Positions 19,071-27,365 of a stretch of DNA of 64,000 nt are shown here, one piece after another; position 1 is the first letter of the stretch, and each line of letters opens with the position of its first letter. The stretch lies in assembly GCF_003991585.1 (NCBI RefSeq), contig NZ_PQSP01000003.1, forward strand, positions 1 to 64,000. The letters run 5' to 3'. Both the position numbers and the translations under genes were made by a program. The notes under the pieces are model-generated. The model was given only the letters and a program-made list of their open reading frames with translations, ran no database searches and was not told where the DNA came from. This DNA comes from Saezia sanguinis (GTDB taxonomy: Bacteria > Pseudomonadota > Gammaproteobacteria > Burkholderiales > Burkholderiaceae_C).

Positions 19071-20521
19071 TCTTTAATCAGCTTCAACGACAGAAAATCA
19101 TCATTCTCAGATACCGGAGGTAAGGGAACCCATCTTGACTCATCCAAATTAGGCGCTCCTTGTTGTGAGATCTCATCACCAAAGGATAAAAAAGAGCCTC
19201 TCTTCGCCTCCCCAGAGAACAAGTCTTCAGTATCAATTGCTCTCAACCATGCTGATATAAATCTAAAATGATTGAAAACAGCACGGTTATTTTCTTGACG
19301 CTTTATCCAGCTCAAATACTCGTGGCCATACCGATTTGCCTTTTCAAAATTTAGTCCATAACTAAAAAACCAACTTGGTGTGATTGACATTAACCAATCT
19401 TGATCAAAGCAAAGAAAATCAACCGAAAAAGCCAAATGTTTCTGCATAAAAACTTTAGAAGCATCTTTTTTATTGTATTTTCTTTCATAGACTGTGCGTA
19501 TTGCTTGTTTCTCTCCTTGCCATACCTCTTTACGGGTGTCGTTATTGCCCTCCTTTGGAAGAAAGACAAATTGCTTTTCTTTGTTATACCAACTGACATA
19601 CTCTAAAAACAATCTTTGTTGCAAGGAAAAGCGCAGTAATGACTTAAATACATTTTCATGGTTAACATCTATTCGATAATAATCATGACTTGAATGCACC
19701 TCTTGGGTTCCTGATTCGACTAAATGAAAATATGGAGAATTTCTGTCTTCTAAATCATGAAAAGTAATAAGTGTGCCATCATGTATCGTATAGGCTGATG
19801 GAACCGTTTTGCCAATATCCTGATTGTATTCGCGAACGATTTGTCGCCAATGTTGCCACTTGCTTTTTCTTCCCCCTTTCATAATATCGCTATTTAATTG
19901 AGCAATATGGAGATCCGCAGGAAAATATATTTGGAGAAGATTAATAAAAAGGGTTTCTGATGGCTGTGTAGGTGGATCGATATCTTCATCCGCTAACCCC
20001 ACGGGAACGCCTCGTAAATAAGATTTCAGTATATTAATTGCTGCTTGAAGATTAGCCGGAGGCACTTGAGCCGCTTTATTGCACAAGGATCGATAGTCCA
20101 AAATATCATTATCAACACACAAAGAAAACTCGCTTTTAACGACACTATTGATTGCCTCCTGAGAGTAATTATCCTGTCTTTTCGTTAAGATATAAATAAT
20201 CAACCGTTCATAGCGTTTGTGAAGTTGGTGATTAATAAATTTATTTAACGTATCTTTTATTTTCCCGATATTAGACGTTCCTGTCACCTGAATCGCTACG
20301 CGCGCCATGTCATCTGCCAAATCAATACTTGGATAATTAGTTTGATCTGCATTTAGATTGCGAAGAGCCGACAGCCCGTAAAGCTCGCGTAGCAAGCCAC
20401 AAATAACATTTTCAGCGATTTTATGAGTATCATAAAGCTGCATAGCACCAGCAGTATCAACGCTTTGCTGAAGCAGCCCTATCAACTCTCGAAATTCGTT
20501 TAGCAACTCAATATGTTTCAT
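19067..20521 (-). CDS. SMEK-like nuclease domain fused to APAZ, partner of the short pAgo, 484 aa
   Basis: Residues 1-150 look like a SMEK domain: LYDTHKIAENVICGLLRELYGL, then NYPSIDLADD, VAIQVTG.SNIGKIKDTLNKF, and YERLIIYILTKRQ. The ID...IQVT pattern resembles the core of PD-(D/E)XK nucleases with Q and T in place of E and K, so nuclease activity is plausible but unproven. The C-terminal 250 residues carry APAZ features: LEYVSWYNKEKQFVFLP, KHLAFSVDFL, WLMSITPSWFFSYGLNF, and LSWIKRQENN followed by RFISAWL. APAZ supplies the missing N-lobe for short pAgos. Known partners carry TIR (SPARTA), SIR2 (SPARSA) or DREN (SPARDA), so this is a different effector class or a SPARDA relative. ATGA overlap with the pAgo gene. 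Confidence 0.82.
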   Translation of the reverse strand: MKHIELLNEFRELIGLLQQSVDTAGAMQLYDTHKIAENVICGLLRELYGLSALRNLNADQTNYPSIDLADDMARVAIQVTGTSNIGKIKDTLNKFINHQLHKRYERLIIYILTKRQDNYSQEAINSVVKSEFSLCVDNDILDYRSLCNKAAQVPPANLQAAINILKSYLRGVPVGLADEDIDPPTQPSETLFINLLQIYFPADLHIAQLNSDIMKGGRKSKWQHWRQIVREYNQDIGKTVPSAYTIHDGTLITFHDLEDRNSPYFHLVESGTQEVHSSHDYYRIDVNHENVFKSLLRFSLQQRLFLEYVSWYNKEKQFVFLPKEGNNDTRKEVWQGEKQAIRTVYERKYNKKDASKVFMQKHLAFSVDFLCFDQDWLMSITPSWFFSYGLNFEKANRYGHEYLSWIKRQENNRAVFNHFRFISAWLRAIDTEDLFSGEAKRGSFLSFGDEISQQGAPNLDESRWVPLPPVSENDDFLSLKLIKE

Positions 20522-20741
20522 GCCAACTTGCCTGATTTTTTCTCACACATTCAGCATCAATCTTAAGTGCTGCTTTAAATAAAGTTAACCTTCTGTCCAT
20601 ACTCATATAAATTTTGATCAAAATCGAAGCGCTTTTTATACTTCCTTAATCTATTCAAAAAAACTTGAATATCCTCTATATTCTCTCTGCAAACACAATA
20701 TATAGCAAATACATATGACTCGTAGCCTTTATATATTTGCG

Positions 20742-21181
20742 TCATCGTCCATACACCCGCTTGATATACCGTCCCCTACCATCACCATGTCCGAGGTCTC
20801 TGGAAGCCAGCATCAATGCATCTTTTTTATCGTATCTTTCAATCCGGCTGGCTTCGATCTGACGTTGGGTGAAAGCGTATCTGAGGCTATGCCTGCTTTC
20901 CTTGCCCCGAAAACCTGCGGCGTACATGACGTTCTTGTAGCGGATCATCGCCTTTTTTTCTTCGGGTTTGTCTATAAGTCGTTTGTTCTCTCTGGTTTGG
21001 GCAATGGTGATGGCGTGCCAGACAGCCTGTAGCGCTTCTTCCCTGTCGTGGGGTAGATGTATCGTTGGCACCCGCCCTTAGTACCGTAGATGATGTGGAC
21101 GGGTTCGTCGTTGAGAAGCAGCTTTTCCCATTTTTTAAGGCTTTTGCAGGCTTTGGCGGCTTCTTCGGCTCTTAAACCCAA
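20742..21181 (-). pseudogene. Frameshifted, truncated tyrosine integrase (Integrase_1-like)
   Basis: Two overlapping minus-strand frames together make one integrase C-terminus. The first (from 21181) gives GLRAEEAAK and HIIYGTKGGCQRYIYP. The second (to 20742) continues with DREEALQAVWHAI, the RHSLRYAFTQRQIEA box and LGHGDGRGRYIKRVYG with the terminal tyrosine. The frame shift lies in the overlap between 20972 and 21071. The N-terminal DNA-binding part is absent. It is a dead relic of another mobile element inside the island. Confidence 0.7.
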
Positions 21182-21303
21182 CGCCTAACGCGAGTACAAC
21201 TTAATCCGCTTCCAAGCCCTCTTGTCCTGTTCTTCAATTAGAAGTTTTTTGTTTTTCAGGCTATATTTCTTGTGTAAGCGTTTCAAATGCTATAGCCTGT
21301 TTC

Positions 21304-21609
21304 TTATTTGCGATTTTGTGTCTGGTTCAGTATCTTTTCTGTCTCATCGAGCAATTCTCCCGGACGCATTCCCAATGCCCTGGCGATTTTCATGACCTGC
21401 GGCAGCAACGGTGTATGTTCTCCCCGTTCTATGCGCCCCATGTAGGCTCGCTCAATCTGAGCCAGATGAGCCAAGGATTCCTGTGATATTCCTTTCGCAA
21501 TCCGGTTTATTCTGATGGTTTGACCAAAGGCTTTTGACAACAAAGGATCATGTGTTTTTTGGCCTTTGGGTCTGCCTTTAGGCAATGTCTGCTCTGTATG
21601 CTTGTCCAT
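21304..21609 (-). CDS. XRE-family HTH regulator, 101 aa
   Basis: A basic N-terminus (LPKGRPKGQKTHDP) is followed by a Cro/CI-type helix-turn-helix at about residues 30-85 (GISQESLAHLAQIERAYMGRIERGEHTP). It is a clear paralogue of the regulator at 38201-38500: both share GRPKG.KTHDP, the GISQE..A.L helix, GRIERGE.TP and DETEKIL. Both also have the same 51-bp hairpin sequence upstream. It lies between two broken integrases, so it may be an orphan regulator of a decayed element. Confidence 0.8.
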   Translation of the reverse strand: MDKHTEQTLPKGRPKGQKTHDPLLSKAFGQTIRINRIAKGISQESLAHLAQIERAYMGRIERGEHTPLLPQVMKIARALGMRPGELLDETEKILNQTQNRK

Positions 21610-21803
21610 CCGATAAGCATTACAGAATCGCAGACATCAAACCACGCTAATATTAACGCGATTATACATAAAAATGAATTTAATTCCATCAAGTGATTTA
21701 TATTGTTTTTATGAAATGAACAAGAAACCTGTTGGCATTTCTACTTCAAGTTCCAAAAGCACCTGAAATTTCACTCTACTTGGGCCTTTTGCCTTTTTGC
21801 CAA

Positions 21804-21854
21804 GCCATTTAAAGATAAGGAGCCATTGCGCCAGCAATGGCTGCCGTTACCCTT
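21804..21854. repeat. Hairpin repeat upstream of HTH gene, copy 1
   Basis: About 44 of 51 positions match 38624-38674. It contains AGCCATTGC..GCAATGGCT, an inverted repeat with a tiny loop. It lies about 195 bp upstream of the HTH start, as the second copy lies 124 bp upstream of its paralogue. It may be an operator for these regulators, or a terminator from the neighbouring unit that moved with the gene. Confidence 0.6.
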
Positions 21855-21985
21855 AGTCAACCTTTATCTTTTCCTTTTAAAAAAGCCTTTTCTCTTTCTT
21901 TCCAACATCCTTCTATACTCCAGAAACTCCCCTGATGTGTAAAAAGAAGCAGATAGACCGAATCATCTCTGGTTTTAACGAGGTC

Positions 21986-22110
21986 CTATAAAGGGACACA
22001 GTCAATATTACAATGCTTTGTTATTGCCTAATGACAAATAGACTCTACATGATTTGCGCCGAATAAGTGCATCCATTATGACTGCATTAGATGTATTTCG
22101 TTAGCTGCAG
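21986..22110 (+). pseudogene. Decayed fragment of a P4-type integrase
   Basis: On the plus strand the bases encode YNALLLPNDK, an in-frame stop, TLHDLRRISASIMTALDVF and another stop. This parallels LLPNGKWTPHDLRRTGASMMTALGI of the intact integrase at 10444-11790 and continues upstream at DNA level. Only the region around the HxxR box remains. It marks the former edge of another island-type element. The rest of the 21610-22274 gap holds the HTH upstream hairpin and no supported gene. Confidence 0.7.
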
Positions 22111-22274
22111 TCCATGCAGTTAGAAGTTTTTATTTAAATGCGGTAACTCATAATTGATATGGCAATCCCTCAAAATTTTAGTGTGAACAAGTTCGCTGCA
22201 ATGCTCTCGCGTACTGCGTAGACCGAATTAACGCCTCCATGCAAGCCATAAAAGGAATACTTAGACTCAAGATA

Positions 22275-23228
22275 CTATGCAAAGATAACATCCGGATCAT
22301 CATCTTCCATTGCTAAATTATTCATTTCCGTAATATGTTGAAATTCTTTGAGATATTCAGGCCGATTTTTCGCTAACCACCCCACCACCGCTGCATTAGC
22401 TAAGAGTTTCGTTAAATAACCTTTGATTACTGTTAAATGTAGAACATCTGGCCCATAATCCTCCTCCACAACCTTAATTTGCATCTGCAAAGCAGCAAGC
22501 TCTCGCTCCATACGTGTAATTGAATCAGAAGAAATATGGGATTCTGGTGATTTTTTGCGACTTTCGACCAATTGATTGGTCGGAGTTGCAGCCAAAAGAG
22601 CATTAGCAAACATGACTGAATAATTTTTATTGCCAGCCATCAATTCGGCTGCTTCAATCTGTCGCAAGGGTTTCATTTGCCTCAAAATATTGAATATTTT
22701 GGCGGGGCAATTGGTGTCCGCAAGCAAAGTAATGGCTTCGTCGCAAATACCATTCAGTAATCTGAATCGAAGCTTAATAGTTTCTGGTGATAAATTCAGA
22801 GCCTTACCAAGACGCTCAACTGAAACTCCTCGCTCCATAGCGCGAACAATCATCTTGTGGTCCTGTACAGCAGAAAGCCGGTTAATGCGTTTATTATATG
22901 AGTATGTATCGTCCTCAAGCGATATAAGGCAGTCAACTTCTACCTGACCTAAATCCTTCAATACTTCAATGCGTAGATGTCCATCCAAGAGAAAGTAATG
23001 TTCTGATCGTCCCGGAATGGATGTAACAACAGGAGGTTCTACAAGCCCGACATCTTGAATTGAAGCCTGAATCTGCTGATATTTCACGCTGCGTTTAACC
23101 TCGGGAGGCAGCACTTTCAACGGTAAGATATTGCATATCTGAACCCGAATGCACTTATGTAGAAATACATTTTTAAGAGTGGGATCAGGATGATGGTTTG
23201 AGATTCCAGACGTGCGTTTTGACATCAT
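22275..23228 (-). CDS. ParB-like protein with RepB C-terminal region, 317 aa
   Basis: Residues about 30-110 form a ParB/sulfiredoxin-like domain (LPPEVKRSVKYQQIQASIQDVGLVEPPVV, then LLDGHLRIEVLKDLG). An HTH follows (VSVERLGKALNLSPETIKLRFRLL). The C-terminal half matches the RepB type of plasmid-partition proteins (LADTNCPAKIFNILRQMKPLRQIEAAELM). Its start overlaps the stop of the upstream ParB gene (ATGA). No ParA ATPase is nearby, so ordinary plasmid partition is unlikely. It is the third gene of a coupled trio led by a serine recombinase. Confidence 0.8.
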   Translation of the reverse strand: MMSKRTSGISNHHPDPTLKNVFLHKCIRVQICNILPLKVLPPEVKRSVKYQQIQASIQDVGLVEPPVVTSIPGRSEHYFLLDGHLRIEVLKDLGQVEVDCLISLEDDTYSYNKRINRLSAVQDHKMIVRAMERGVSVERLGKALNLSPETIKLRFRLLNGICDEAITLLADTNCPAKIFNILRQMKPLRQIEAAELMAGNKNYSVMFANALLAATPTNQLVESRKKSPESHISSDSITRMERELAALQMQIKVVEEDYGPDVLHLTVIKGYLTKLLANAAVVGWLAKNRPEYLKEFQHITEMNNLAMEDDDPDVIFA

Positions 23229-24136
23229 ATCCCTTTCATCTGTTGAAGACGGGTTTGTATCAGTTTCGGCATTGAACTTAATTGTTCTCTCTTGAGTAGC
23301 TGCATAAATGAATTTATCGATAACAACTCCTTAAGCGCTTGTATGGAAAACACTACCCTATCATGTGTATAGGTTGCTTTCTTTATCATTAATTGTTGTC
23401 GCCCTGCTTCCTGTTCGAATAAACGTCTGAAATCAGCCGCTGTCATTTTTTTCTTTTTCTTCTGACTTCCAGTTCCTATAGAATTGACGCGAATAAGTTT
23501 GTCTTTTTGAGCCCGAGACTCTAATAAATGACGAAGCGTAATCAGTTTTTTCCCTCTAAATCCTTGCTCATAAGCATCGGCTAATAGACTCTGAATTTCA
23601 CTTTCGCTACTCTTGGCAATATCTGTTGCCATACTGATGGGGATAAGACCAGTTTCTACTGCCGCAAGCAGTTTTTCCTCTCCGCGTTCAAGCAAACCGC
23701 TAATCGTATTGACCCAAGATGCTGTAACGCCAATCAGTTCTGCAATGTGAGAGTCACTATGCCCCCTGTCTCGCAGCCGCCCAATTTCTTTCATCAGGTC
23801 AATAGGACGATGCTGCCTTCTAGCTATATTCTCTACCAGACTCATCACTAAACAGTCTTCCTCGCTGGCATCAATAACAAATGCAGGAATTTCAGTTTGC
23901 TGCAATGCAAGAAACGCTTCAAGCCGACCTTGCCCACAAACAAGATCATATTTGAGATTATTTTGAACAGATTGATTTCGCCGACTGACAGTAATAGGAC
24001 GCTTTAGACCTACCTTTTGGATGTGTTCAATAAGCTCCTTGTGAGTCTTTTTGCTTCTGGAACGGGGATTTAAAATATGAATCTGCGCAATAGAAACCAA
24101 TTCGACCTGATCCCGTGATGTCAATGGTGCATTCAT
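23225..24136 (-). CDS. ParB/RepB/Spo0J-family protein, 303 aa
   Basis: The ATG at 24136 has GGAGG eight bases upstream and overlaps the recombinase stop as ATGA; a longer frame from 24160 is not favoured. It contains a ParB N-terminal domain (LKRPITVSRR, VCGQGRLEAFLALQQTEIPA), the LVENIARR motif typical of ParB, and an HTH (HSDSHIAELIGVTASWVNTISGLL). A RepB-like C-terminal part resembles the next gene. Expected role: sequence-specific DNA binding that supports the recombinase, for example by organising element ends (inference). There is no ParA partner. Confidence 0.82.
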   Translation of the reverse strand: MNAPLTSRDQVELVSIAQIHILNPRSRSKKTHKELIEHIQKVGLKRPITVSRRNQSVQNNLKYDLVCGQGRLEAFLALQQTEIPAFVIDASEEDCLVMSLVENIARRQHRPIDLMKEIGRLRDRGHSDSHIAELIGVTASWVNTISGLLERGEEKLLAAVETGLIPISMATDIAKSSESEIQSLLADAYEQGFRGKKLITLRHLLESRAQKDKLIRVNSIGTGSQKKKKKMTAADFRRLFEQEAGRQQLMIKKATYTHDRVVFSIQALKELLSINSFMQLLKREQLSSMPKLIQTRLQQMKGI

Positions 24137-25701
24137 ACAATTTCCTCCATAAAATAACATGTCGCCAACTCATCGAGAACATCTAAAGTTTCAAAGCGAT
24201 AACTATCGATAAATGAATTGTTTTCTTCTGCTAGTCGTTGAGGCCATGCACCCATATCCAAACGCGGGATAAGGTAGTAATCCTGGGGCTGGGTGTTAGC
24301 ACAATTCATACGTACGGCAACTGTGATATCAGGCTTGAGATTGTTATCAAACTGCAAACGCCAACGCAAAGTCCCTGCTGGGGTGGATCGACAAGGGGCA
24401 ATAATGACTGATGCGCTCCACTCACCATTGATATACACTAAGTCATTAGTGTCATTGCATTTTACTTGTGCACCGACATGCATCAAACGATCAATAACAC
24501 CTCCAAATACTTGCGGATATAGCCGCCGTAACGAACGATTAATTTCTAAATAACGATAGTCTCTGCTGGGCGTATAACCAATCAGAGCATAAGCACGTAT
24601 AAGACCGCCAAAGCGACTGGAATAAACCGTACTTGATGGCATCCCTTCTTGCTCATCAATCAGTATCCCTGATAGTGTTCCTGCACGTTCGAGCAAGGCA
24701 TGAAGCATTTTCAGCATCTGTGCGTCATCTAATCTGTGCGATCGCTGTAAAATAATTTCACGCACACGCGTAAATGCTTCTAACGAAATTATGCCCTGAA
24801 AAGCACCATCACAACGAACCCACACCCCTTGTGCATTTTGTATGGTTTTCCCTCGTAGCTTGGATGAGGTCTTGTTATAAACGTTATTTCCGATGTACTT
24901 CTCATTGGTAAGTACTTGATGAACAGTACTACGACTCCAAGGTCGGTCGAAATCAGTAAAAATGCCTCTTTTGTTTAGCGAATCTGCAATTTCACGTTCA
25001 TTCATTCCATCATAAATAAACTGATGATAGATACGCTGAATTACGTCAATTTCAGCCTGGGGCCCTGGTATCAAGATCACTCTATCAGTTTGGATACTTT
25101 TCCGCTGCCCACGAGAAAGCTCTCCTTTGAAGTTCTTTTTTTCATCAAGTAATGCACGGCGTAGTCCATAACCCGCTGAACTACCTTGATGGAATCCCTT
25201 TTCAGCAAGGCAACACTGGCCTGCAAATACTTTATGAGAAAGCTCTCGACTGTATTCACCAGCCATTGACCGTTTAATACTTTTATATATCGTTGCCATT
25301 GGCGAACCATCATTTTCAAAAGGCTCAGCACAATATATAACCCGAATGCCAGCGCTTGTGCAAAGGTATTCATAATAGGCACTCTCATCGGTATTTTGAA
25401 AACGCCCCCAACGACTAACATCGTAAACAAGTATTACTTGAAACTGGGTATGTCCTGTTTGTACGTCTTCAATTAATTGACGTAATGCATCGCGCCCCCC
25501 AATATCTAAACCACTCTTACCTTCATCCCGATAAGTCGTAATGATGACCATTCCATGTTTTTTTGCATAAGCATGGATAGCTACAGACTGATTTTCAGTT
25601 GAATAGCGTTGATGATCAGTAGACATGCGGATGTACTCCGCCACTGGCACAGGATTCTTGATAAAATAATCCATATGATTCTGTGCTGCTTCAGAAAACA
25701 A
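24133..25701 (-). CDS. Large serine recombinase, 522 aa
   Basis: The likely start is a TTG at 25701 with GGAAG upstream; an ATG ten codons in lacks a ribosome site. Residues about 18-170 form the resolvase catalytic domain: AEYIRMSTDHQ with nucleophile Ser near 27, then YRDEGKSGLDIGGRDALRQL and VYDVSRWGRF. A Recombinase domain follows (GYGLRRALLDE, then MNEREIADSLNKRGI, WSRSTVHQVLTNEKYIGNNVYNK). Such enzymes integrate, excise or transpose DNA by serine-linked double-strand exchange. It leads a coupled operon with two ParB-like proteins. Confidence 0.9.
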   Translation of the reverse strand: MFSEAAQNHMDYFIKNPVPVAEYIRMSTDHQRYSTENQSVAIHAYAKKHGMVIITTYRDEGKSGLDIGGRDALRQLIEDVQTGHTQFQVILVYDVSRWGRFQNTDESAYYEYLCTSAGIRVIYCAEPFENDGSPMATIYKSIKRSMAGEYSRELSHKVFAGQCCLAEKGFHQGSSAGYGLRRALLDEKKNFKGELSRGQRKSIQTDRVILIPGPQAEIDVIQRIYHQFIYDGMNEREIADSLNKRGIFTDFDRPWSRSTVHQVLTNEKYIGNNVYNKTSSKLRGKTIQNAQGVWVRCDGAFQGIISLEAFTRVREIILQRSHRLDDAQMLKMLHALLERAGTLSGILIDEQEGMPSSTVYSSRFGGLIRAYALIGYTPSRDYRYLEINRSLRRLYPQVFGGVIDRLMHVGAQVKCNDTNDLVYINGEWSASVIIAPCRSTPAGTLRWRLQFDNNLKPDITVAVRMNCANTQPQDYYLIPRLDMGAWPQRLAEENNSFIDSYRFETLDVLDELATCYFMEEIV

Positions 25702-26155
25702 ATTGCTCTTCCAACAGCTTTAAATAAATAACGAATGATTATAATTTTTATCTGTGTCATTTTTATGACAAGAATATTTTGATTTTCTTGAAAATCCACT
25801 ATTTTGAAAATAAATATATGCTTGTGCCGTGAATAAAGAAGCGATCATAGACCACCTCCTTGTTGCTTTTTTTTCAGATAATTTTGGAATCACTCTTTTT
25901 GCACCAGTCCAGTCAATCTTTCAAACTTTCCACTGATCCAAACAATTACCCCAGCAAACTTAGTAACAACTACACGAGTCAATCATGCCTTCAGCTAGTT
26001 TTGACAGGGCATAGCACACCACAAATAACGCGGCTGTATCCATCCAGGTAACGTCCTGAAAGGGGCGACGTGTTTCCCATGCTCTTCGAGTACAATCAAC
26101 CGACGACGATGCTATATTGATAGTCACCTATTTTGACTCATGGTGCTCCCGCATA
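25702..26155. other. Intergenic region between divergent recombinase and RadC-like genes
   Basis: About 450 bp separate the divergent serine recombinase and RadC-like genes, and this is where their promoters must lie. I found no convincing gene. This is also the natural place to search for one end of the recombinase-ParB-RepB element, but no matching end sequence was recognised near 22.2 kb. Confidence 0.35.
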
Positions 26156-26806
26156 ATGGAAATCAAGCTCACTGACAAGGATAAACGGCAGATCACACAT
26201 CTAGACGATCTGTATGGAATCATGCAGCGCATTCTGCTGCGCGAAAACAAAATAGACAGAGAGAAAGAACACTTCTGGATCATTGGTTTCAATACCGCGG
26301 GGTACATTCTCTACATCGAACTGGTCAGCCTGGGCAGTGTCAGGGCGACCATCGTTGAACCGATGAATGTTTACCGCATTGCGGTGATGAAAAATGCCAC
26401 TCGCGTCATTGCGGTCCACAACCACCCCGGCGGCAGCCTCGATCCTTCCGACAATGATCGGGATATCACCGACCGCTTGATTCAAGTGGGGCATATCCTG
26501 GATATCGAGCTAGTGGATCATTTGATCGTTACGCCGATGGCCTATTTGAGTTTTAGAGCGATTGGACTGATGGATGAGCTGGAGACCAGTCTCAAATATG
26601 TGCCGACATTTCAAGTGATTGAGAAAATCCGCAAGGAAGAGAAGGCAATTGCGAAAGAGGCAATAAAGGCAGTAAAAGATAAAGCAGATTCAGAAAAAAT
26701 GGCTTTGATGAATGCCTTATTAGAAAAAGACGTATCGATTGAGAATATCGCAAAAATAATGGAAATCACGCCGAAAGCGGTTAAAAAAATCCTCAACAAA
26801 AAATAG
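26156..26806 (+). CDS. RadC-like JAB/MPN-domain protein, 216 aa
   Basis: I place the start at the ATG at 26156 (MEIKLTDKDKRQ), which fits the family start; a longer frame begins at 26117. The RadC/JAB domain spans about 25-140 and shows the metal-binding motif VHNHPGGSLDPSDND (H-x-H with downstream Ser and Asp). A lysine- and alanine-rich helix and a short HTH-like end (SIENIAKIMEITPKAVKKIL) follow. Such proteins are common on integrative elements, and their role is unsettled despite the old DNA-repair name. A small hairpin (TATCCTAG/CTAGGATA) lies 30 bp past the stop and may end the transcript. Confidence 0.85.
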   Translation: MEIKLTDKDKRQITHLDDLYGIMQRILLRENKIDREKEHFWIIGFNTAGYILYIELVSLGSVRATIVEPMNVYRIAVMKNATRVIAVHNHPGGSLDPSDNDRDITDRLIQVGHILDIELVDHLIVTPMAYLSFRAIGLMDELETSLKYVPTFQVIEKIRKEEKAIAKEAIKAVKDKADSEKMALMNALLEKDVSIENIAKIMEITPKAVKKILNKK

Positions 26807-27105
26807 GTATCGCAAGTCGGATATCACCGAAATTTATCCTAGGCATAGCTAGGATAACTATGAACGACCGCACTAGGGGAAGACAGGACACCGGCTCAGA
26901 TGTTTGAGCTGGGCATTGTTGAGCAGGCCACAGAGGCATTTACCGAAGCTGCCTGACCAAGTTCCGGTTCGAGGTCAGGTGAATAGGCAGTCTGAGCCAA
27001 TCAGTACCGCATGAACAGCCTTTTCTTATGCAGCTGTTTCAGTCTCTAGGTACATACATATTGAGCCAGTCTCTTTTCGCCATGTGCTCTTGAAACTAAC
27101 TGCTA

Positions 27106-27157
27106 TGCGACATCCTGCGACATTATGCAACCGTGCATAATGTCGCAGGATGTCGCA
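27106..27157. repeat. Perfect 24-bp inverted repeat with 4-bp loop
   Basis: Left arm 27106-27129 and right arm 27134-27157 are exact reverse complements around ACCG. Each arm holds TGCGACAT twice, so four such boxes are present. There is no T-run after it on either strand, which argues against a simple terminator. It lies 209 bp downstream of the second integrase stop. Possible roles: a recombinase or ParB-like binding site, a hairpin recombination site, or an element origin. The rest of 26807-27365 shows no gene. Confidence 0.85.
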
Positions 27158-27365
27158 CACATGGATAAATGCCCTGTCCAGAGCAATCAAATTAGCCTGA
27201 TCTGTTTCAGCAAAAAATTATGTCACACTATGCCAGTCAATCAAAAATGCGCACTGCAAAACGATAAAGCGCCTTTGCCATTTCACCGGATTTCCGCTGT
27301 GTAAGGCTCGCCAACTCGCTTGCACACAGCGTAAATCCTTGCTCTGCGGCAAATCACGCATATTT

